Assembly (NCBI GenBank): GCA_019239975.1
Contig: JAFAZE010000081.1
Location: 1 to 62,691, forward strand
Direction: 5' to 3'
Source: Streptosporangiaceae bacterium
GTDB lineage: Bacteria; Actinomycetota; Actinomycetes; Streptosporangiales; Streptosporangiaceae
Length of the DNA: 62,691 bases
The notes beneath the pieces are model-generated. The model was given only the letters and a program-made list of their open reading frames with translations. It searched no databases and was not told the origin of the DNA. Within the stretch, counting starts at the first letter, position 1. Each line of letters opens with the position of its first letter. Below are positions 1 through 13,472 of the stretch, in pieces. Made by a program: the position numbers and the translations under genes.

Positions 1-1277
<1,277 letters not shown>

Positions 1278-1376
1278 CTACCGGCGCGCCCCCCGATACC
1301 TGCCGCGACGCCCGGAAGACGCCTACCGTTCGCAAACGCTTGCCACTCTTGGTCACCGCACTCGCGCGTGAAGACG

Positions 1377-1412
1377 CTACGTGGGGGCCACAATCCTGTG
1401 GCCCCCACGTAG
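1377..1412 (-). terminator. Perfect 15-bp hairpin downstream of groEL
   Basis: CTACGTGGGGGCCAC at 1377-1391 is exactly complementary to 1398-1412, with a 6-nt loop (AATCCT). It lies 28 bp past the groEL stop and upstream of guaB. No U-run follows on the minus strand, which is common for actinobacterial terminators. Being symmetric, it could also protect the 3' end of the chaperonin mRNA. Confidence 0.75.
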
Positions 1413-1440
1413 GTGTTGAGCAACCGTACGCGTCGCGGCG

Positions 1441-3063
<1,623 letters not shown>

Positions 3064-3098
3064 CTACCTCAACCTACGGTTGGATCAGGCTGGCACGT

Positions 3099-3138
3099 GG
3101 TTCCGGCGGCGGAACGGTCGTGTTCCGCCGCCGGAACC
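3099..3138 (-). promoter_or_regulatory. Perfect 17-bp hairpin between groES and groEL
   Basis: GGTTCCGGCGGCGGAAC at 3099-3115 pairs perfectly with 3122-3138 around a 6-nt loop. It fills the middle of the 91-bp groES-groEL spacer. In the mRNA it would be a very stable stem just upstream of the groEL start. It could act as a partial terminator, RNase stop or processing site that sets the GroES to GroEL ratio. That role is inferred. Confidence 0.6.
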
Positions 3139-3151
3139 TGCGGGCGTGGTG

Positions 3152-3463
3152 TTACTTCTCGATGATCGCGAGCACGTCGCGGGCCGAGAGCACCAGGTAC
3201 TCCTCGCCCGAGTACTTCACCTCGGTGCCGCCGTACTTGCTGTACAGCACCACGTCGCCGACCTTGACGTCGACCGGTACTCGCTTGGAGCCCGCGTCGT
3301 CAAAGCGGCCGGGGCCAACGGCAAGGACCTCGCCCTCCTGGGGCTTCTCCTTGGCGGTGTCCGGGATCACCAGTCCGGACGCGGTGGTCTGCTCCGCCTC
3401 GAGCGGGCGGACCACGATCCGGTCCTCTAGTGGTTTGAGAACAACCTTGGTGGCGGTCGTCAC
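3152..3463 (-). CDS. groES: 10-kDa co-chaperonin GroES
   Basis: This is the lid of the GroEL chamber, a heptameric cytosolic co-chaperonin. The 103-residue protein has the family signature [20 protein letters not shown] near the N-terminus. It also has the mobile loop and the [21 protein letters not shown] region near the C-terminus. It is the first gene of the leftward groES-groEL operon and sits about 100 bp downstream of a perfect CIRCE operator, so HrcA should repress it outside heat shock. Confidence 0.97.
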   Translation of the reverse strand: MTTATKVVLKPLEDRIVVRPLEAEQTTASGLVIPDTAKEKPQEGEVLAVGPGRFDDAGSKRVPVDVKVGDVVLYSKYGGTEVKYSGEEYLVLSARDVLAIIEK

Positions 3464-3561
3464 GGTCTGACCTCCCCCTCCGGAAAGGGTATTGGTGAGC
3501 TGCTGCTAGAGAGGCGACCGGCACGGCCTGCCGTCGCGGGTGTCAGACCTGCCTCGTCGCG

Positions 3562-3588
3562 TTAGCACTCTAACATACCGAGTGCTAA
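3562..3588 (-). promoter_or_regulatory. CIRCE operator (HrcA-binding site)
   Basis: TTAGCACTC at 3562-3570, a 9-nt spacer, and GAGTGCTAA at 3580-3588 match the CIRCE consensus without a mismatch. It lies 99 bp upstream of the groES start. CIRCE is the binding site of the heat-shock repressor HrcA. hrcA itself is not in the window. Confidence 0.95.
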
Positions 3589-3858
3589 CCCAGAACATAG
3601 CCCGCCCGCTGGGAACCGTCAAACCCGGGAACGGCCCCGCGGACTCCCGTCGCCGCCCGCGGCATCACCCGGCCGGCGGGCTCTGCCGGCCCGGCGTACG
3701 ACCCCCGATTGCCCGCTGCGGGTTCCCGCCGCGGCATCGCGCGACCGGAGGGTGCCGGGACCTCCCCGGACCTCCCGGCCGCGGGCGCCGCAAGGCCCCC
3801 GTCCCCCGCGGCAAGCCGTCCCGCTTGCCACACGGCCCGCTTCCGCACCTCGCTCCAT

Positions 3859-3905
3859 GATCGCGGAAGTCTGGGTGTCGCATACGACCCCCCGTTTCCG
3901 CGATC
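3859..3905. repeat. Intergenic palindrome, family copy A
   Basis: GATCGCGGAA at 3859-3868 is an exact inverted match to TTCCGCGATC at 3896-3905. The interior includes GTCGCATACGACCC. Related units with the same ends and the same (T)CGTATATGGCACC-like interior occur near 13028-13131 and 34996-35145. This suggests a dispersed REP-like element. Confidence 0.55.
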
Positions 3906-4069
3906 AGCGTGGATGGTGCCGGAGATGCCAGAGGTGATGCTACAGGGGCGCCTACAGATGCCACAGAGGCGCCTGTAGGGGCCGGAGCCGCGCCGCCCGC
4001 GACCGGCTCGACCGGCTCGCGGATCGGGAAGCATCCCGGGCGCACACATCGCGGCTACGCCGCGACGCT

Positions 4070-4160
4070 ACGGCGGGCACCGCAGCGGGTCACGGCGGCA
4101 CCGCAGCGGGTCACGGGGCACGCAGCGGGTCACGGCGGCACCGCAGCGGGTCACGGCGAA
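4070..4160. repeat. Short tandem repeats between groES and kynU
   Basis: The unit CGCAGCGGGTCACGG occurs four times with 5-7 bp connectors and recurs partly near 4260. The 750-bp gap between groES and kynU (3589-4337) holds this array, the palindrome at 3859-3905, an imperfect inverted repeat around 3940-3978 (arms containing GGCGCC and CTACAGG), and the hairpins just before kynU. I see no gene in it. Confidence 0.6.
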
Positions 4161-4280
4161 CAGCGCGGAGTGAGCCGCCATCGCGGCTCACATTCCGCGA
4201 TCGCGCGGCCCGCGGGAGGCCCTTGCGGCCTCCCCGGCCGCGTGATGCTACGGCGGGCACCGCAGCGGGCGGGGGGTATC

Positions 4281-4322
4281 GGGGGGCTTCGCCCCCCGGG
4301 CAAACGGGGGGCTTCGCCCCCC
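4281..4322 (+). promoter_or_regulatory. Two identical GC hairpins in the kynU leader
   Basis: GGGGGGC-TTC-GCCCCCC occurs at 4281-4297 and again at 4306-4322, in a 25-bp direct repeat that ends GGGCAAA. The second stem ends 15 bp before the GTG start of kynU. The pair would form two stable stems in the leader and could attenuate or insulate. No Shine-Dalgarno is visible between stem and start. Confidence 0.5.
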
Positions 4323-4337
4323 GGGCAAAATAGTAAC

Positions 4338-5600
4338 GTGGCTGACTCTCCAGAACAGCGCGCGTACGCGGAGGAGCTGGACGCGGGGGATCCGCTGGCC
4401 CCGTTTCGCGACCGTTTCGAGCTCACCGACCCGCACCTGATCTACCTGAACGGCAACTCGCTCGGCGCGCTGCCCAAGGCGACCGCGAAGCGCATCGGCC
4501 AGCTGGTGCGCGAGGAGTGGGGGACCGCGCTCGCCCGGTCCTGGGAGCACTGGACCGCGCTGCCGCGGCGGGCCGGCGACGCGGTGGGCGTTCTGCTCGG
4601 CGCGGCGCCCGGGCAGGTCGTCGTCGGCGACAGCACCACCGTGAACCTGTACAAGCTGGCCTGCGCCGCGCTCGGCGAGTTTCCCGGCAGGAACGTGATC
4701 GTCACCGACGACGACAACTTCCCCAGCGACCGTTACGTCCTCGAGGGGATCGCCGCGAAGCACGGGTACGAGCTGCGCATGATCCGCACCGACATGAACG
4801 AGGGGATCAGCGCGCAGGCCGTCCGGGAGGCCGTGGACAGCCGCACCGCGCTGGTCAGCCTGTCGCATGTCTCGTACCGCAGCGGCGCGATCGCCGACAT
4901 GGCCGGCATAACCCGGATCGCGCACGACAGCGGCGCGCTCATCCTGTGGGACCTGTGCCACTCGGCCGGCGCGGTGGAGGCCGGGCTGGACGCGGCCGGC
5001 GCCGACCTGGCCGTCGGCTGCAGCTACAAGTACCTCGACGCGGGGCCCGGCTCGCCCGCTTTCCTCTACGTGGCCCACGCGCTGCAGGACCGGCTCAGCC
5101 AGCCCATCTGGGGCTGGTTCGGGCAGCGCGACCAGTTCGCGATGGGACCCGGGTACGATCCCGCGCCCGGCATCGGCCAGTTCCTGACCGGCACGCCGCA
5201 GATCATCGGCGTGGCGTCGGTCGAGGAGGGCGCCCGGCTGCTCGCCGAGGCCGGCGTCGGCCGGATCCGCGAGAAGGGCATCAGGCTCACCAGCTACCTG
5301 GTCAGCCTCGCCGACGCCTGGCTCGCCCCGCTGGGCGTGTCCCTCGCGTCACCGCGCGACCCCGCGCGGCGCGGCTCGCACGTCACCCTCTCCCACCCGC
5401 AGGCACAGCGGATCGTGCAGGATCTGGCGAAGGCGAACGTCATCACCGACTACCGGACGCCGGACCGGTTCCGCTTCGGGCTGGCGGCGCTGACCACCCG
5501 TTTCACCGACGTGTGGGACGCGATCGACCGCACCCGGCACATACTTCATGATCTTTCCGAACGAGACGTGGCGCCGCCCCCGGCGACCGCCTCCGCCTGA
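4338..5600 (+). CDS. kynU: Kynureninase
   Basis: This PLP enzyme cleaves kynurenine to anthranilate and alanine in tryptophan degradation. The 420-residue protein contains the substrate-site NGNSLG near residue 35 and the PLP-lysine motif SYKYLDAGPGSPAFLYV with Lys at about 231, both diagnostic of the family. I chose GTG 4338 because it gives the normal length and N-terminus (ADSPEQRAYAEELDAGDPLAPFRDRF). The frame is open further upstream but only through repeats. No strong SD precedes the start. No other kynurenine-pathway gene adjoins it, so it stands alone between groES and guaA. Confidence 0.93.
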   Translation: MADSPEQRAYAEELDAGDPLAPFRDRFELTDPHLIYLNGNSLGALPKATAKRIGQLVREEWGTALARSWEHWTALPRRAGDAVGVLLGAAPGQVVVGDSTTVNLYKLACAALGEFPGRNVIVTDDDNFPSDRYVLEGIAAKHGYELRMIRTDMNEGISAQAVREAVDSRTALVSLSHVSYRSGAIADMAGITRIAHDSGALILWDLCHSAGAVEAGLDAAGADLAVGCSYKYLDAGPGSPAFLYVAHALQDRLSQPIWGWFGQRDQFAMGPGYDPAPGIGQFLTGTPQIIGVASVEEGARLLAEAGVGRIREKGIRLTSYLVSLADAWLAPLGVSLASPRDPARRGSHVTLSHPQAQRIVQDLAKANVITDYRTPDRFRFGLAALTTRFTDVWDAIDRTRHILHDLSERDVAPPPATASA

Positions 5601-5620
5601 CCGGGGCGGTGCGGCGGCGA

Positions 5621-5775
5621 GACGGGCAGCGCCGGCGGGACGGGCAGCGCCGGCGGGACGGGCAGCGCCAGCGGCGGAGGGATAAGCTCCTGCGGCGAGC
5701 CCGGACGGTACAGGCAACGCCACGGGCACGGCATACGCCCGGGGCGAGCCCGGGACGTACAGGCAGCGCCGCGTC
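5621..5775. repeat. Tandem repeats between kynU and guaA
   Basis: GACGGGCAGCGCCGGCGG is repeated three times in 5621-5676. Two longer copies of GGCGAGCCCGG(G/A)CG..TACAGGCA(A/G)CGCC follow in 5694-5773. They lie between the convergent ends of kynU and guaA. No gene or typical terminator is visible. Confidence 0.6.
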
Positions 5776-5790
5776 CGTTCAGTAAAATCA

Positions 5791-7407
5791 TTATTCCCAT
5801 TCGATCGTGCCGGGCGGCTTGCTCGTCACGTCCAGCACCACCCGGTTCACCTCGGGCACCTCGTTGGTGATCCGGGTGGAGACCCGCGCCAGCACGTCGT
5901 ACGGCAGCCGCGCCCAGTCGGCGGTCATCGCATCCTCGCTGGTCACCGGGCGCAGCACGACCGGGTGCCCGTAGCTGCGCCCGTCACCCTGCACGCCGAC
6001 CGAGCGCACGTCCGCGAGCAGCACCACCGGGCACTGCCAGATGTCCGGGTCGAGGCCGGCGCCGGTCAGCTCCCCGCGCGCGATCGCGTCCGCCTCGCGC
6101 AGGATCGCCAGCCGCTGTGCGGTCACCTCGCCGACGATCCTGATCGCCAGGCCCGGGCCGGGGAACGGCTGGCGCCACACGATCTCCGGCGGCAGGCCGA
6201 GCTCCTCGCCGACCCGCCGCACCTCGTCCTTGAACAGCCAGCGCAGCGGCTCCACCAGGCGGAACTTCAGATCATCGGGCAGCCCGCCGACGTTGTGGTG
6301 CGACTTGATGTTCGCCGTGCCGGTGCCGCCGCCGGACTCGACGACGTCCGGGTAGAGCGTGCCCTGCACGAGGAACTCGGTCGACTCGCCGTGCGCGCCG
6401 GCGTCCGCGGTGATCTCCCGCGCCGCGCGCTCGAAGGCGCGGATGAACTCGCGGCCGATGATCTTCCGCTTCTGCTCGGGGTCGGTGACGCCGCGCAGCG
6501 CGCCGAGGAACGCGCCGGCTTCGGTGGCCACCTTCAGGCTGACGCCCGTCGCGGCCACGAAGTCCTGCTCCACCTGCTCGGCCTCACCCTTGCGCAGCAG
6601 CCCGTGATCCACGAAAACACAGGTCAGCTGGTCGCCCACGGCCCGCTGCACGAGCGCGGCGGCGACCGCGGAATCGACACCGCCGGACAGCCCGGCGATC
6701 ACGCGGCCGGCGCCGACCTGCTCCCTGATCCGCTCGGTCTCCTCCTCGACGATGTTCACCATCGTCCAGTTCGGCCGGCAGCCCGCAGCGTCGAGGAAGC
6801 GCTTGAGGATCCTGGTGCCGTGCTCGGTGTGCATGACCTCCGGGTGGAACTGCACACCGTAGAGGTTCCTCGCCGGCGCCTCCATCGCTGCCACCGGCGT
6901 CGCGGCCGTCCGGGCGGTCACCGTGAACCCGGGCGGCGCGTGCGTGCTGCTGTCGCCGTGCGACATCCACACACTGAACCGCTCCGGCAGGGCCGCCAGC
7001 AGCCGGCCCCCCGGCGTTCCGGCGCCCCGCGGCGCCCCGGCGCGCCCGGTGAGCACCTCGAGCGAGGTCGCGCCGTACTCCGCGCTCCCGGTGCGGCGCA
7101 CCGTGCCGCCGAGCCCCCGCACCATCAGCTGGAAGCCGTAGCAGATGCCGAGCACCGGCACCCCCGCCGCGAACAGGCCGGGCGGCCCCGGCGGCTCCTG
7201 CGGGGCGCCGTCGGAGTACACCGACGCCGGGCCGCCGGAGAGGATGATGGCCTTCGGCCGCTTCGCGAGCATCTCGCCCACGGGCATCGTCGAGGGCACG
7301 ATCTCGGAGTAAACGTGACACTCGCGGACGCGGCGGGCGATCAGCTGCGCGTACTGCGCGCCGAAATCCACCACCAGAACGGTGTCGAACCCACCAGGCC
7401 CGTGCAC
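5791..7407 (-). CDS. guaA: GMP synthase (glutamine-hydrolysing)
   Basis: This enzyme aminates XMP to GMP using glutamine and ATP. It has a class I glutamine amidotransferase domain with nucleophile Cys in [10 protein letters not shown] (about residue 89) and the HPE triad part in VQFHPEV (188-190). The ATP-pyrophosphatase loop [15 protein letters not shown] follows at about 241-246, then the C-terminal dimerisation domain ending [10 protein letters not shown] chose GTG 7407 because GGAAGG lies 8 nt upstream and the 538-residue product fits the family; the frame itself extends further up. A Pro/Gly-rich loop (about 121-134) in the amidotransferase domain is longer than usual. Confidence 0.95.
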   Translation of the reverse strand: MHGPGGFDTVLVVDFGAQYAQLIARRVRECHVYSEIVPSTMPVGEMLAKRPKAIILSGGPASVYSDGAPQEPPGPPGLFAAGVPVLGICYGFQLMVRGLGGTVRRTGSAEYGATSLEVLTGRAGAPRGAGTPGGRLLAALPERFSVWMSHGDSSTHAPPGFTVTARTAATPVAAMEAPARNLYGVQFHPEVMHTEHGTRILKRFLDAAGCRPNWTMVNIVEEETERIREQVGAGRVIAGLSGGVDSAVAAALVQRAVGDQLTCVFVDHGLLRKGEAEQVEQDFVAATGVSLKVATEAGAFLGALRGVTDPEQKRKIIGREFIRAFERAAREITADAGAHGESTEFLVQGTLYPDVVESGGGTGTANIKSHHNVGGLPDDLKFRLVEPLRWLFKDEVRRVGEELGLPPEIVWRQPFPGPGLAIRIVGEVTAQRLAILREADAIARGELTGAGLDPDIWQCPVVLLADVRSVGVQGDGRSYGHPVVLRPVTSEDAMTADWARLPYDVLARVSTRITNEVPEVNRVVLDVTSKPPGTIEWE

Positions 7408-7608
7408 ATGAACCGCCTTCCACCAGGAAGTCCCCCAGTTTAGTGGCGGGTGCCTCCACTGGGGTGCCGCGAGTCCGGCGGCCGCGCGCCGTGTTTGGCC
7501 CGCGGGTGCACGCCGCGGGGCCACCGACGCCACGCGCCCGCCGTCAGCCAGGCCGCTTTCATGATCGTGGGTCAAAAGGCCCCGAAAAGGGTGCACTTCG
7601 GCCCATGA

Positions 7609-9180
7609 TCATGGACGGCGGGATCGGGCGCGGGTGCCAGTGGGCATGCTGGTGCTGTCGGGGGCGCTGGTGCGGTCGCTGGGGGCGGGCGACTCCCGGC
7701 CGACGGGCGCGTCGCCGCGGGTACCCGGCGCGTCGCCGCGGGCACCGGGCGCGCCGCCGACGGCGCCGGGGGACGCTGAGCCGTCCGGCGCGCCGGCCGC
7801 GCCGCCCGCGGCGGCGCCGTCCAAGCCGTCGGCACCGGCGGCGCCGGCCGCGCCGCTTGCACCGCTCGCGCTGTCCGGGGCGGGGGCGCCCGGCTGCGCC
7901 GGGCCCGTGGTGGGGGTGACCCTGAGGCGGGCGATGCGGCGGCCGTCCATCTCGGTGACGGCGATCGTGTACCCCGGTACCCGGACCGAATCGCCGACCT
8001 TGGGGAGCTCGCCGAGCGCCGCCAGCACGAAACCGGCGGCGGTCTCGTAGGGACCCTCCGGGAGCTCGATGCCGGTCTGCTCGGCGAACTCGTCGAGGTT
8101 GAGGAGGCCGTCCACCTCGACCTCGCCGCCGCGCAGCTTGGTCGCCTGGGCCTCGCCGGTGTCGTATTCGTCCCGGATGTCCCCGATGAGCTCCTCGACG
8201 AGGTCCTCCAGCGTGACGATGCCCGCGGTCCCGCCGTACTCGTCCATGACGATCGCCAGGTGCGCCCGGTCGCGCCGCATCTCGGACAGCGCGGACAGGA
8301 CCGTCTTGCTGTTGGGCAGCAATTTCACCGGCCGGATCAGCTGGCTCACCGGGGCCGGGCGGCTCGGCGCGCCCGGGGCGAGCAGGTCGCGCACGTGCAC
8401 GAAGCCGATCACGTTGTCGTAGGAGTCCTGGTAGACGGGCAGCCGCGAGTACGGGACGCTGGCGCCGATCCGCGCCGCCTGGCTGATCGGCGTCTCGGCG
8501 GCGAGAAACTCCACCTCGGTCCTGGGCACCAGCACCTCGCGGATCTGCCGCTTCCCGGCGTCGAAGACCTCACCGGCGATGTGCCGCTCGTCCGGGCTCA
8601 GCGCCTGGGCGCCGGTCACCAGGTCGCGCAGCTCCTGCTCGGTCATCGGCTCGCGGGAGGCCCGCGGGTCGCCGCCGAGCAGCGCGACCACCAGGTTCAC
8701 CGACTTCGACAGCAGCCAGACGACCGGGCGGGCCAGCCTGGCGATCACGTCCAGGATCGGCGCGGCGAGCAGTGACACCGGCACGTTCCGCTGCAGCGCG
8801 ATCCGCTTGGGCGCCAGCTCGCCGAGCACCAGGCTGACAAACGTGATGCACGCCGTCACGATGGCGAACGCGAGCGGCGTCGCCAGCGCGGGCGACACAT
8901 TCTGCCGGATCAGCCACGACCTGAAGATGCCCGTCAGCGTCTCGGCCCCGAACGCGCCGGAAACCAGCGTCGCCAGGGTGACCCCGATCTGCACCGCGGA
9001 CAGGAAGCGGTTCGGGTCGAGGGCGAGCCGGGCGGCCGCGGCGCCCCGCCTGCTGCGCTTGGCGAGCGCCCGCACCTGGCCCTCGCGCAGCGACACCAGG
9101 GCCATCTCGGCGGCCGCGAAGAACCCGCCGATGGAGACAATGACCAGGACGATGAGCACGTCCCAGACGACCTTGCTCAC
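7609..9180 (-). CDS. CNNM/CorC-type CBS-domain membrane protein
   Basis: This membrane protein belongs to the CorC/TlyC/HlyC-like family, linked to Mg2+/Co2+ efflux or resistance; the substrate here is unknown. The N-terminal CNNM domain has several hydrophobic segments (first about residues 8-28, others near 70-90, 100-125 and 135-165). A CBS pair follows (about 205-330, with HVRDLL and DEYGGTAGIVTLEDLVEELIGDI), then a CorC_HlyC domain (about 345-425). The last 95 residues are an Ala/Gly/Pro-rich low-complexity tail, probably disordered. The name hemolysin used for this family is historical. Confidence 0.9.
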   Translation of the reverse strand: MSKVVWDVLIVLVIVSIGGFFAAAEMALVSLREGQVRALAKRSRRGAAAARLALDPNRFLSAVQIGVTLATLVSGAFGAETLTGIFRSWLIRQNVSPALATPLAFAIVTACITFVSLVLGELAPKRIALQRNVPVSLLAAPILDVIARLARPVVWLLSKSVNLVVALLGGDPRASREPMTEQELRDLVTGAQALSPDERHIAGEVFDAGKRQIREVLVPRTEVEFLAAETPISQAARIGASVPYSRLPVYQDSYDNVIGFVHVRDLLAPGAPSRPAPVSQLIRPVKLLPNSKTVLSALSEMRRDRAHLAIVMDEYGGTAGIVTLEDLVEELIGDIRDEYDTGEAQATKLRGGEVEVDGLLNLDEFAEQTGIELPEGPYETAAGFVLAALGELPKVGDSVRVPGYTIAVTEMDGRRIARLRVTPTTGPAQPGAPAPDSASGASGAAGAAGADGLDGAAAGGAAGAPDGSASPGAVGGAPGARGDAPGTRGDAPVGRESPAPSDRTSAPDSTSMPTGTRARSRRP

Positions 9181-9268
9181 GCTGTGATCGCCGACTCCCT
9201 CCGATTCCCCGGGCCAGACTCGTCCCCGGCATCCGAGGTATGTCTTGCAAGTCTAGACGGGATAACGT

Positions 9269-10444
9269 ATGAGTCCCGTGAACACAAAATCCGTCTGGAA
9301 AACTAGCGCCCGGCTGTCGGACGGGCGTGAAATTGTTTATTTCGACGAAGCGCCCGGCCTGGGCAGGGCCGAGGTGCCAGATACGCGCGGCCTGCCGCCG
9401 GCCCCCGGGGGCGGTGCCGCCACCGCCGAGTCGGCGCTGCGCTGGGACGCGCTGGCCGGCGAGTGGGTGGTGATCGCCGCAGCTAGGCAGGACCGCACGT
9501 TTTTGCCGCCCGCCGACCAGTGCCCGCTGGATCCTTCGGCACCCGGCAGGCCGACCGAGATTCCGGCGCCGAGCTACGACGTGGTGTCGTTCGAGAACCG
9601 GTTCCCGTCGCTGTTCGGGGCCGGGGGCGCCTTGGCCGGGAATTCAACAGATACGAACATCGATCCGCTGATCAACCCCGCCATCGCCATGCGCCGTCCC
9701 GCGACGGGCCGCTGCGAGGTCGTCTGCTTCACCTCCGATCACGAAGCGTCCTTCGCCAGCCTGCCGGAAAAGCGCGTCCGCACGGTCGTCGAGGCGTGGG
9801 CGGACCGCACCGAGGCGCTCGGCGCGCTGCCCGGGATCGAGCAGGTCTACTGCTTCGAGAACCGCGGCGAGGAGATCGGCGTGACGCTGCACCACCCGCA
9901 CGGCCAGATCTACGCGTTCCCGTTCGTGACCCCGCGCACCGCTCGCATGGTCACCCAGGCGGCCGCGTACGCGCAGAGCAACGGCGGGAACCTGTTCGAC
10001 GATCTGGTCGGCGCCGAGCTCGAGGCCGGGACCAGGATCGTGGCCCGCAACGAGCACTGGATCGCGTTCGTCCCAGAGGCCGCCCGCTGGCCGTATGAGG
10101 TGCGGATCTTCCCCGCCCGGCGGGTGCCGGACATCCCGGCGCTGAGCGAGGCGCAGCGCGAGGCGTTCGGCCCGCTGTACCTGGATCTGCTGCGCCGGTT
10201 CGACCGGCTCTTCGACACCCCCGCCCCGTACATCGCCGCGTGGCACCAGGCACCGGTGACCGACGAGGCGGCGCGGCATCAGTTCGGCATGCACCTTCAG
10301 GTACTGTCGGTGCGCCGCGCCTCGGGCAAGCTAAAGTACCTCGCCGGGACCGAATCCGGCATGGGCGTCTGGGTCAACGACATCGTGCCGGAGGCCGCCG
10401 CGCAGCGACTAAGAGAGGCGCGGGGAGCTGGGGAGGCAGGATAA
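9269..10444 (+). CDS. galT: Galactose-1-phosphate uridylyltransferase
   Basis: This enzyme transfers UMP from UDP-glucose to galactose-1-phosphate in the Leloir pathway. The active-site HHPHGQIYAFP at about residues 208-218 includes the uridylylated His. The N-terminal RWDALAGEWVVIAAARQDRTFLPP and the C-terminal AAWHQAP motif also fit. The 391 residues match the actinobacterial form. ATG 9269 has no clear SD; GTG 9278 is an alternative. It is the first gene of galT-galE-galK, separated from galE by 3 bp. Confidence 0.95.
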   Translation: MSPVNTKSVWKTSARLSDGREIVYFDEAPGLGRAEVPDTRGLPPAPGGGAATAESALRWDALAGEWVVIAAARQDRTFLPPADQCPLDPSAPGRPTEIPAPSYDVVSFENRFPSLFGAGGALAGNSTDTNIDPLINPAIAMRRPATGRCEVVCFTSDHEASFASLPEKRVRTVVEAWADRTEALGALPGIEQVYCFENRGEEIGVTLHHPHGQIYAFPFVTPRTARMVTQAAAYAQSNGGNLFDDLVGAELEAGTRIVARNEHWIAFVPEAARWPYEVRIFPARRVPDIPALSEAQREAFGPLYLDLLRRFDRLFDTPAPYIAAWHQAPVTDEAARHQFGMHLQVLSVRRASGKLKYLAGTESGMGVWVNDIVPEAAAQRLREARGAGEAG

Positions 10445-10447
10445 GAG

Positions 10448-11412
<965 letters not shown>

Positions 11413-11416
<4 letters not shown>

Positions 11417-11484
11417 GCGGGGATGAGCCGGTGAGCAAGGATGAGCCGGTGAGCGGGGATGAGCCGGTGAGCGGGGATGAGCCG
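11413..11484 (+). repeat. Four 18-bp repeats at the galE/galK junction
   Basis: GTGAGCGGGGATGAGCCG is repeated four times; the second copy has AAGGAT instead of GGGGAT. Each copy holds a GTG in the galK frame and a GGGGAT SD-like stretch. The galE stop codon lies in the first copy. Copy-number change by multiples of 18 keeps the frame, so it would change only the length of the N-terminal extension. Confidence 0.85.
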
Positions 11485-12594
11485 GTGAGCGCGGGCGCCT
11501 GGCGCGCTCCCGGCCGGGCCAACCTGATGGGTGAGCACACGGACTACAACGAGGGCCTCGTGCTCCCGTTCGCGCTGCAGTACGGCACCACCGCGATCGC
11601 GGCCCGCCGCGACGACGGCAAGCTCGTGCTCCGCTCCGGGCAGGCACCGGGCGAGCCGGTCACCGTCGCGCTCGACTCGCTGGCTCCGGGCAGCGTCACC
11701 GGCTGGGCGGCCTACCCGGCGGGCGTCGCCTGGGCGCTGGGCGAGGCCGGCCACGAGGTCCCAGGCGCCGCCATCGACATCGATTCCGACCTGCCCGAAG
11801 GCGCGGGCCTGTCCTCGTCGGCCGCGCTGGAGAGCTCGGTGGCGCTGGCGCTGACCGAACTCGCCGGGCTGGCCGTCGCGCGCCGCGAGCTCGCCACGAT
11901 CGCGCGCCGCGCGGAGAACGAGTTCATCGGGGTGCCGACCGGGATCATGGATCAGTCCGCCTCGCTGCTGTGCGAGGCCGGCCACGCACTGCTGCTCGAC
12001 TGCCGCACCCTGGAGATCACCCAGGTGCCCTTCGATCCGGCCGCGGCCGGCGCCGCGCTGCTCGTCGTCAACACCCGGGCCAAGCACGCCCTCACCGGCG
12101 GAGAATACGGCCGGCGGCGGGCGGAGTGTGAGGAGGCCGCCCGCCAGCTCGGGGTTCCGTCCCTGGGATACCTAACGAACGCCGGCGACGCCGACCGGCT
12201 AGCCGATCCCGTCCTGCGCCGCCGGGCCCGGCACGTCATCTCCGACGACGCACGCGTACGCGCGGTCGTGAACCTGCTCCGCTCCGCCTCGCCCGGCCCC
12301 GCCGTCTACCGCGAGATCGGCGCGCTGCTGTCGCGGGCCCATCTGTCGCTGCGCGACGACTTCGAGATCTCCTGGCCGGAGGCGGACGTCACGGTGGAGA
12401 CCGCGGAATCCGCGGGCGCGCTCGGCGCCCGGATGATCGGCGGCGGTTTCGGCGGGTCCGTTCTCGCGCTGGTCCCCGCGGAGGCCCTCCCGGCGGTGCG
12501 CGCCGCGATCACCGAAGCGTTCAGGCTGCGCTCCTGGACCGCCCCCGGGTTCCTCGACGCGATCCCGTCCGCCAGCGCCGCGCGCGTCGCCTGA
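11413..12594 (+). CDS. galK: Galactokinase
   Basis: This GHMP-family kinase phosphorylates galactose. The galactokinase signature GRANLMGEHTDYNEGLVLPFA is present, as are the ATP-binding LPEGAGLSSSAALE and the C-terminal GGGFGGSVLALV. GTG 11413 overlaps the galE stop. The first 24 codons are four 18-bp repeats encoding VS(G/K)DEP, each starting with GTG, so initiation could also occur at 11431, 11449, 11467 or 11485. The last gives MSAGAWRAPGRANL, closest to ordinary galactokinases. Length is 393 residues from 11413 and 369 from 11485. Confidence 0.93.
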
Positions 12595-13131
12595 GCACGC
12601 ACGGTCAGCGGCGATCGGCGCCTGAGCGCGCACCGTCAGCGGCGCGCGGCGCTTGAGCATGCACCGTCGGCGGCGCGCGGTCAGCGGCGCGCGGCGCCCG
12701 GGCGTGCACGATCAGCGGCGTGCGGTCGCCCGAGCACGCACCGTCGCCGGCCCGCGGCGCCCGAGCGCACCGTCAACGCCGCTCGCCGGCACCAACGCCC
12801 GCTGCAGCACCAACTGCGCCGCCGCACCATACGCCTTTGCAACGAAGCTCCCACAGCCGAGCACGCATCGTCAGCGCCGCTCGCTCGGCACCAACGCCCG
12901 CTGTAGCACCAATCTGCACCATTACACCATGGGCCCCTTTGCAACCAAGCTTCCGTCCCACCAAAGCGCACTCCGACACCAATCTGCACTGTCGTAACAA
13001 CCCATGGCGCCGCTTGGTCGCGCGTTCCATGATCGCGGAAACGCCGGGTCGCTGGCGGCACCTTAGTTTCCACTATTGGGTTCGGTGATGACGCATCGTG
13101 GAAACGGCGGGTCGTATATGGCACCGAGAGT
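12595..13131. repeat. Repeat-filled gap between galK and amidohydrolase
   Basis: The 878-bp gap starts with about five degenerate units of roughly 31-36 bp (GCGCCTGAGC-GCACCGTCAGCGGCG) running on from the galK stop to about 12790. Two copies of GGCACCAACGCCCGCTG-AGCACCAA (near 12788 and 12888) follow. Then come two units of the palindromic family seen at 3859 (GATCGCGGAAACG...AGTTTCC near 13031-13071; ATCGTGGAAACGGCGGGTCG...AGTTCCGCGA near 13095-13140). From 13140 to 13450 the DNA is nearly pure G/C with no supportable gene. Confidence 0.6.
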
Positions 13132-13472
13132 TCCGCGAGAGCGCGGCTGGATGCGGTGAGCTGGAAGGGGCTCCTGGCGCGGGGCGCGGATCGCTGGGAG
13201 ACTGGCGGCGCGGGGCGTAGCGCGGCGGGCGGGGCGCGGGGCCGGGGACGCGGGGCGGTACCGCTGCGGGGCAGGGCGGGACGGTAGCGGGGCGGAGCGG
13301 GGCGCGGGGCCGGTGGCGCGGCACGGCGGGGCGTTGGCGCGGCGGCGGCGCGGCGGCGGCGCGGCGGAGCAGGGACGCGGCGGGCGGGGGCGCAGGGCCG
13401 GCAGCGCGGCGGGCGACGGCGGAGCGGCGGAGCGGGCGGCAGGAGGAGGAGGAGGAGGAGGAGGAGGAGTAA

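Noticed and set aside
7561..7615. Possible regulatory palindrome ATGATCATG between guaA and the CorC-like gene
   Set aside because: The symmetry is short and broken, and the right part already belongs to the 3' end of the CorC-like gene.
13435..13472. (GGA)n run as a coding poly-Glu or Gly repeat
   Set aside because: It lies immediately before the amidohydrolase GTG and works simply as an extended Shine-Dalgarno.
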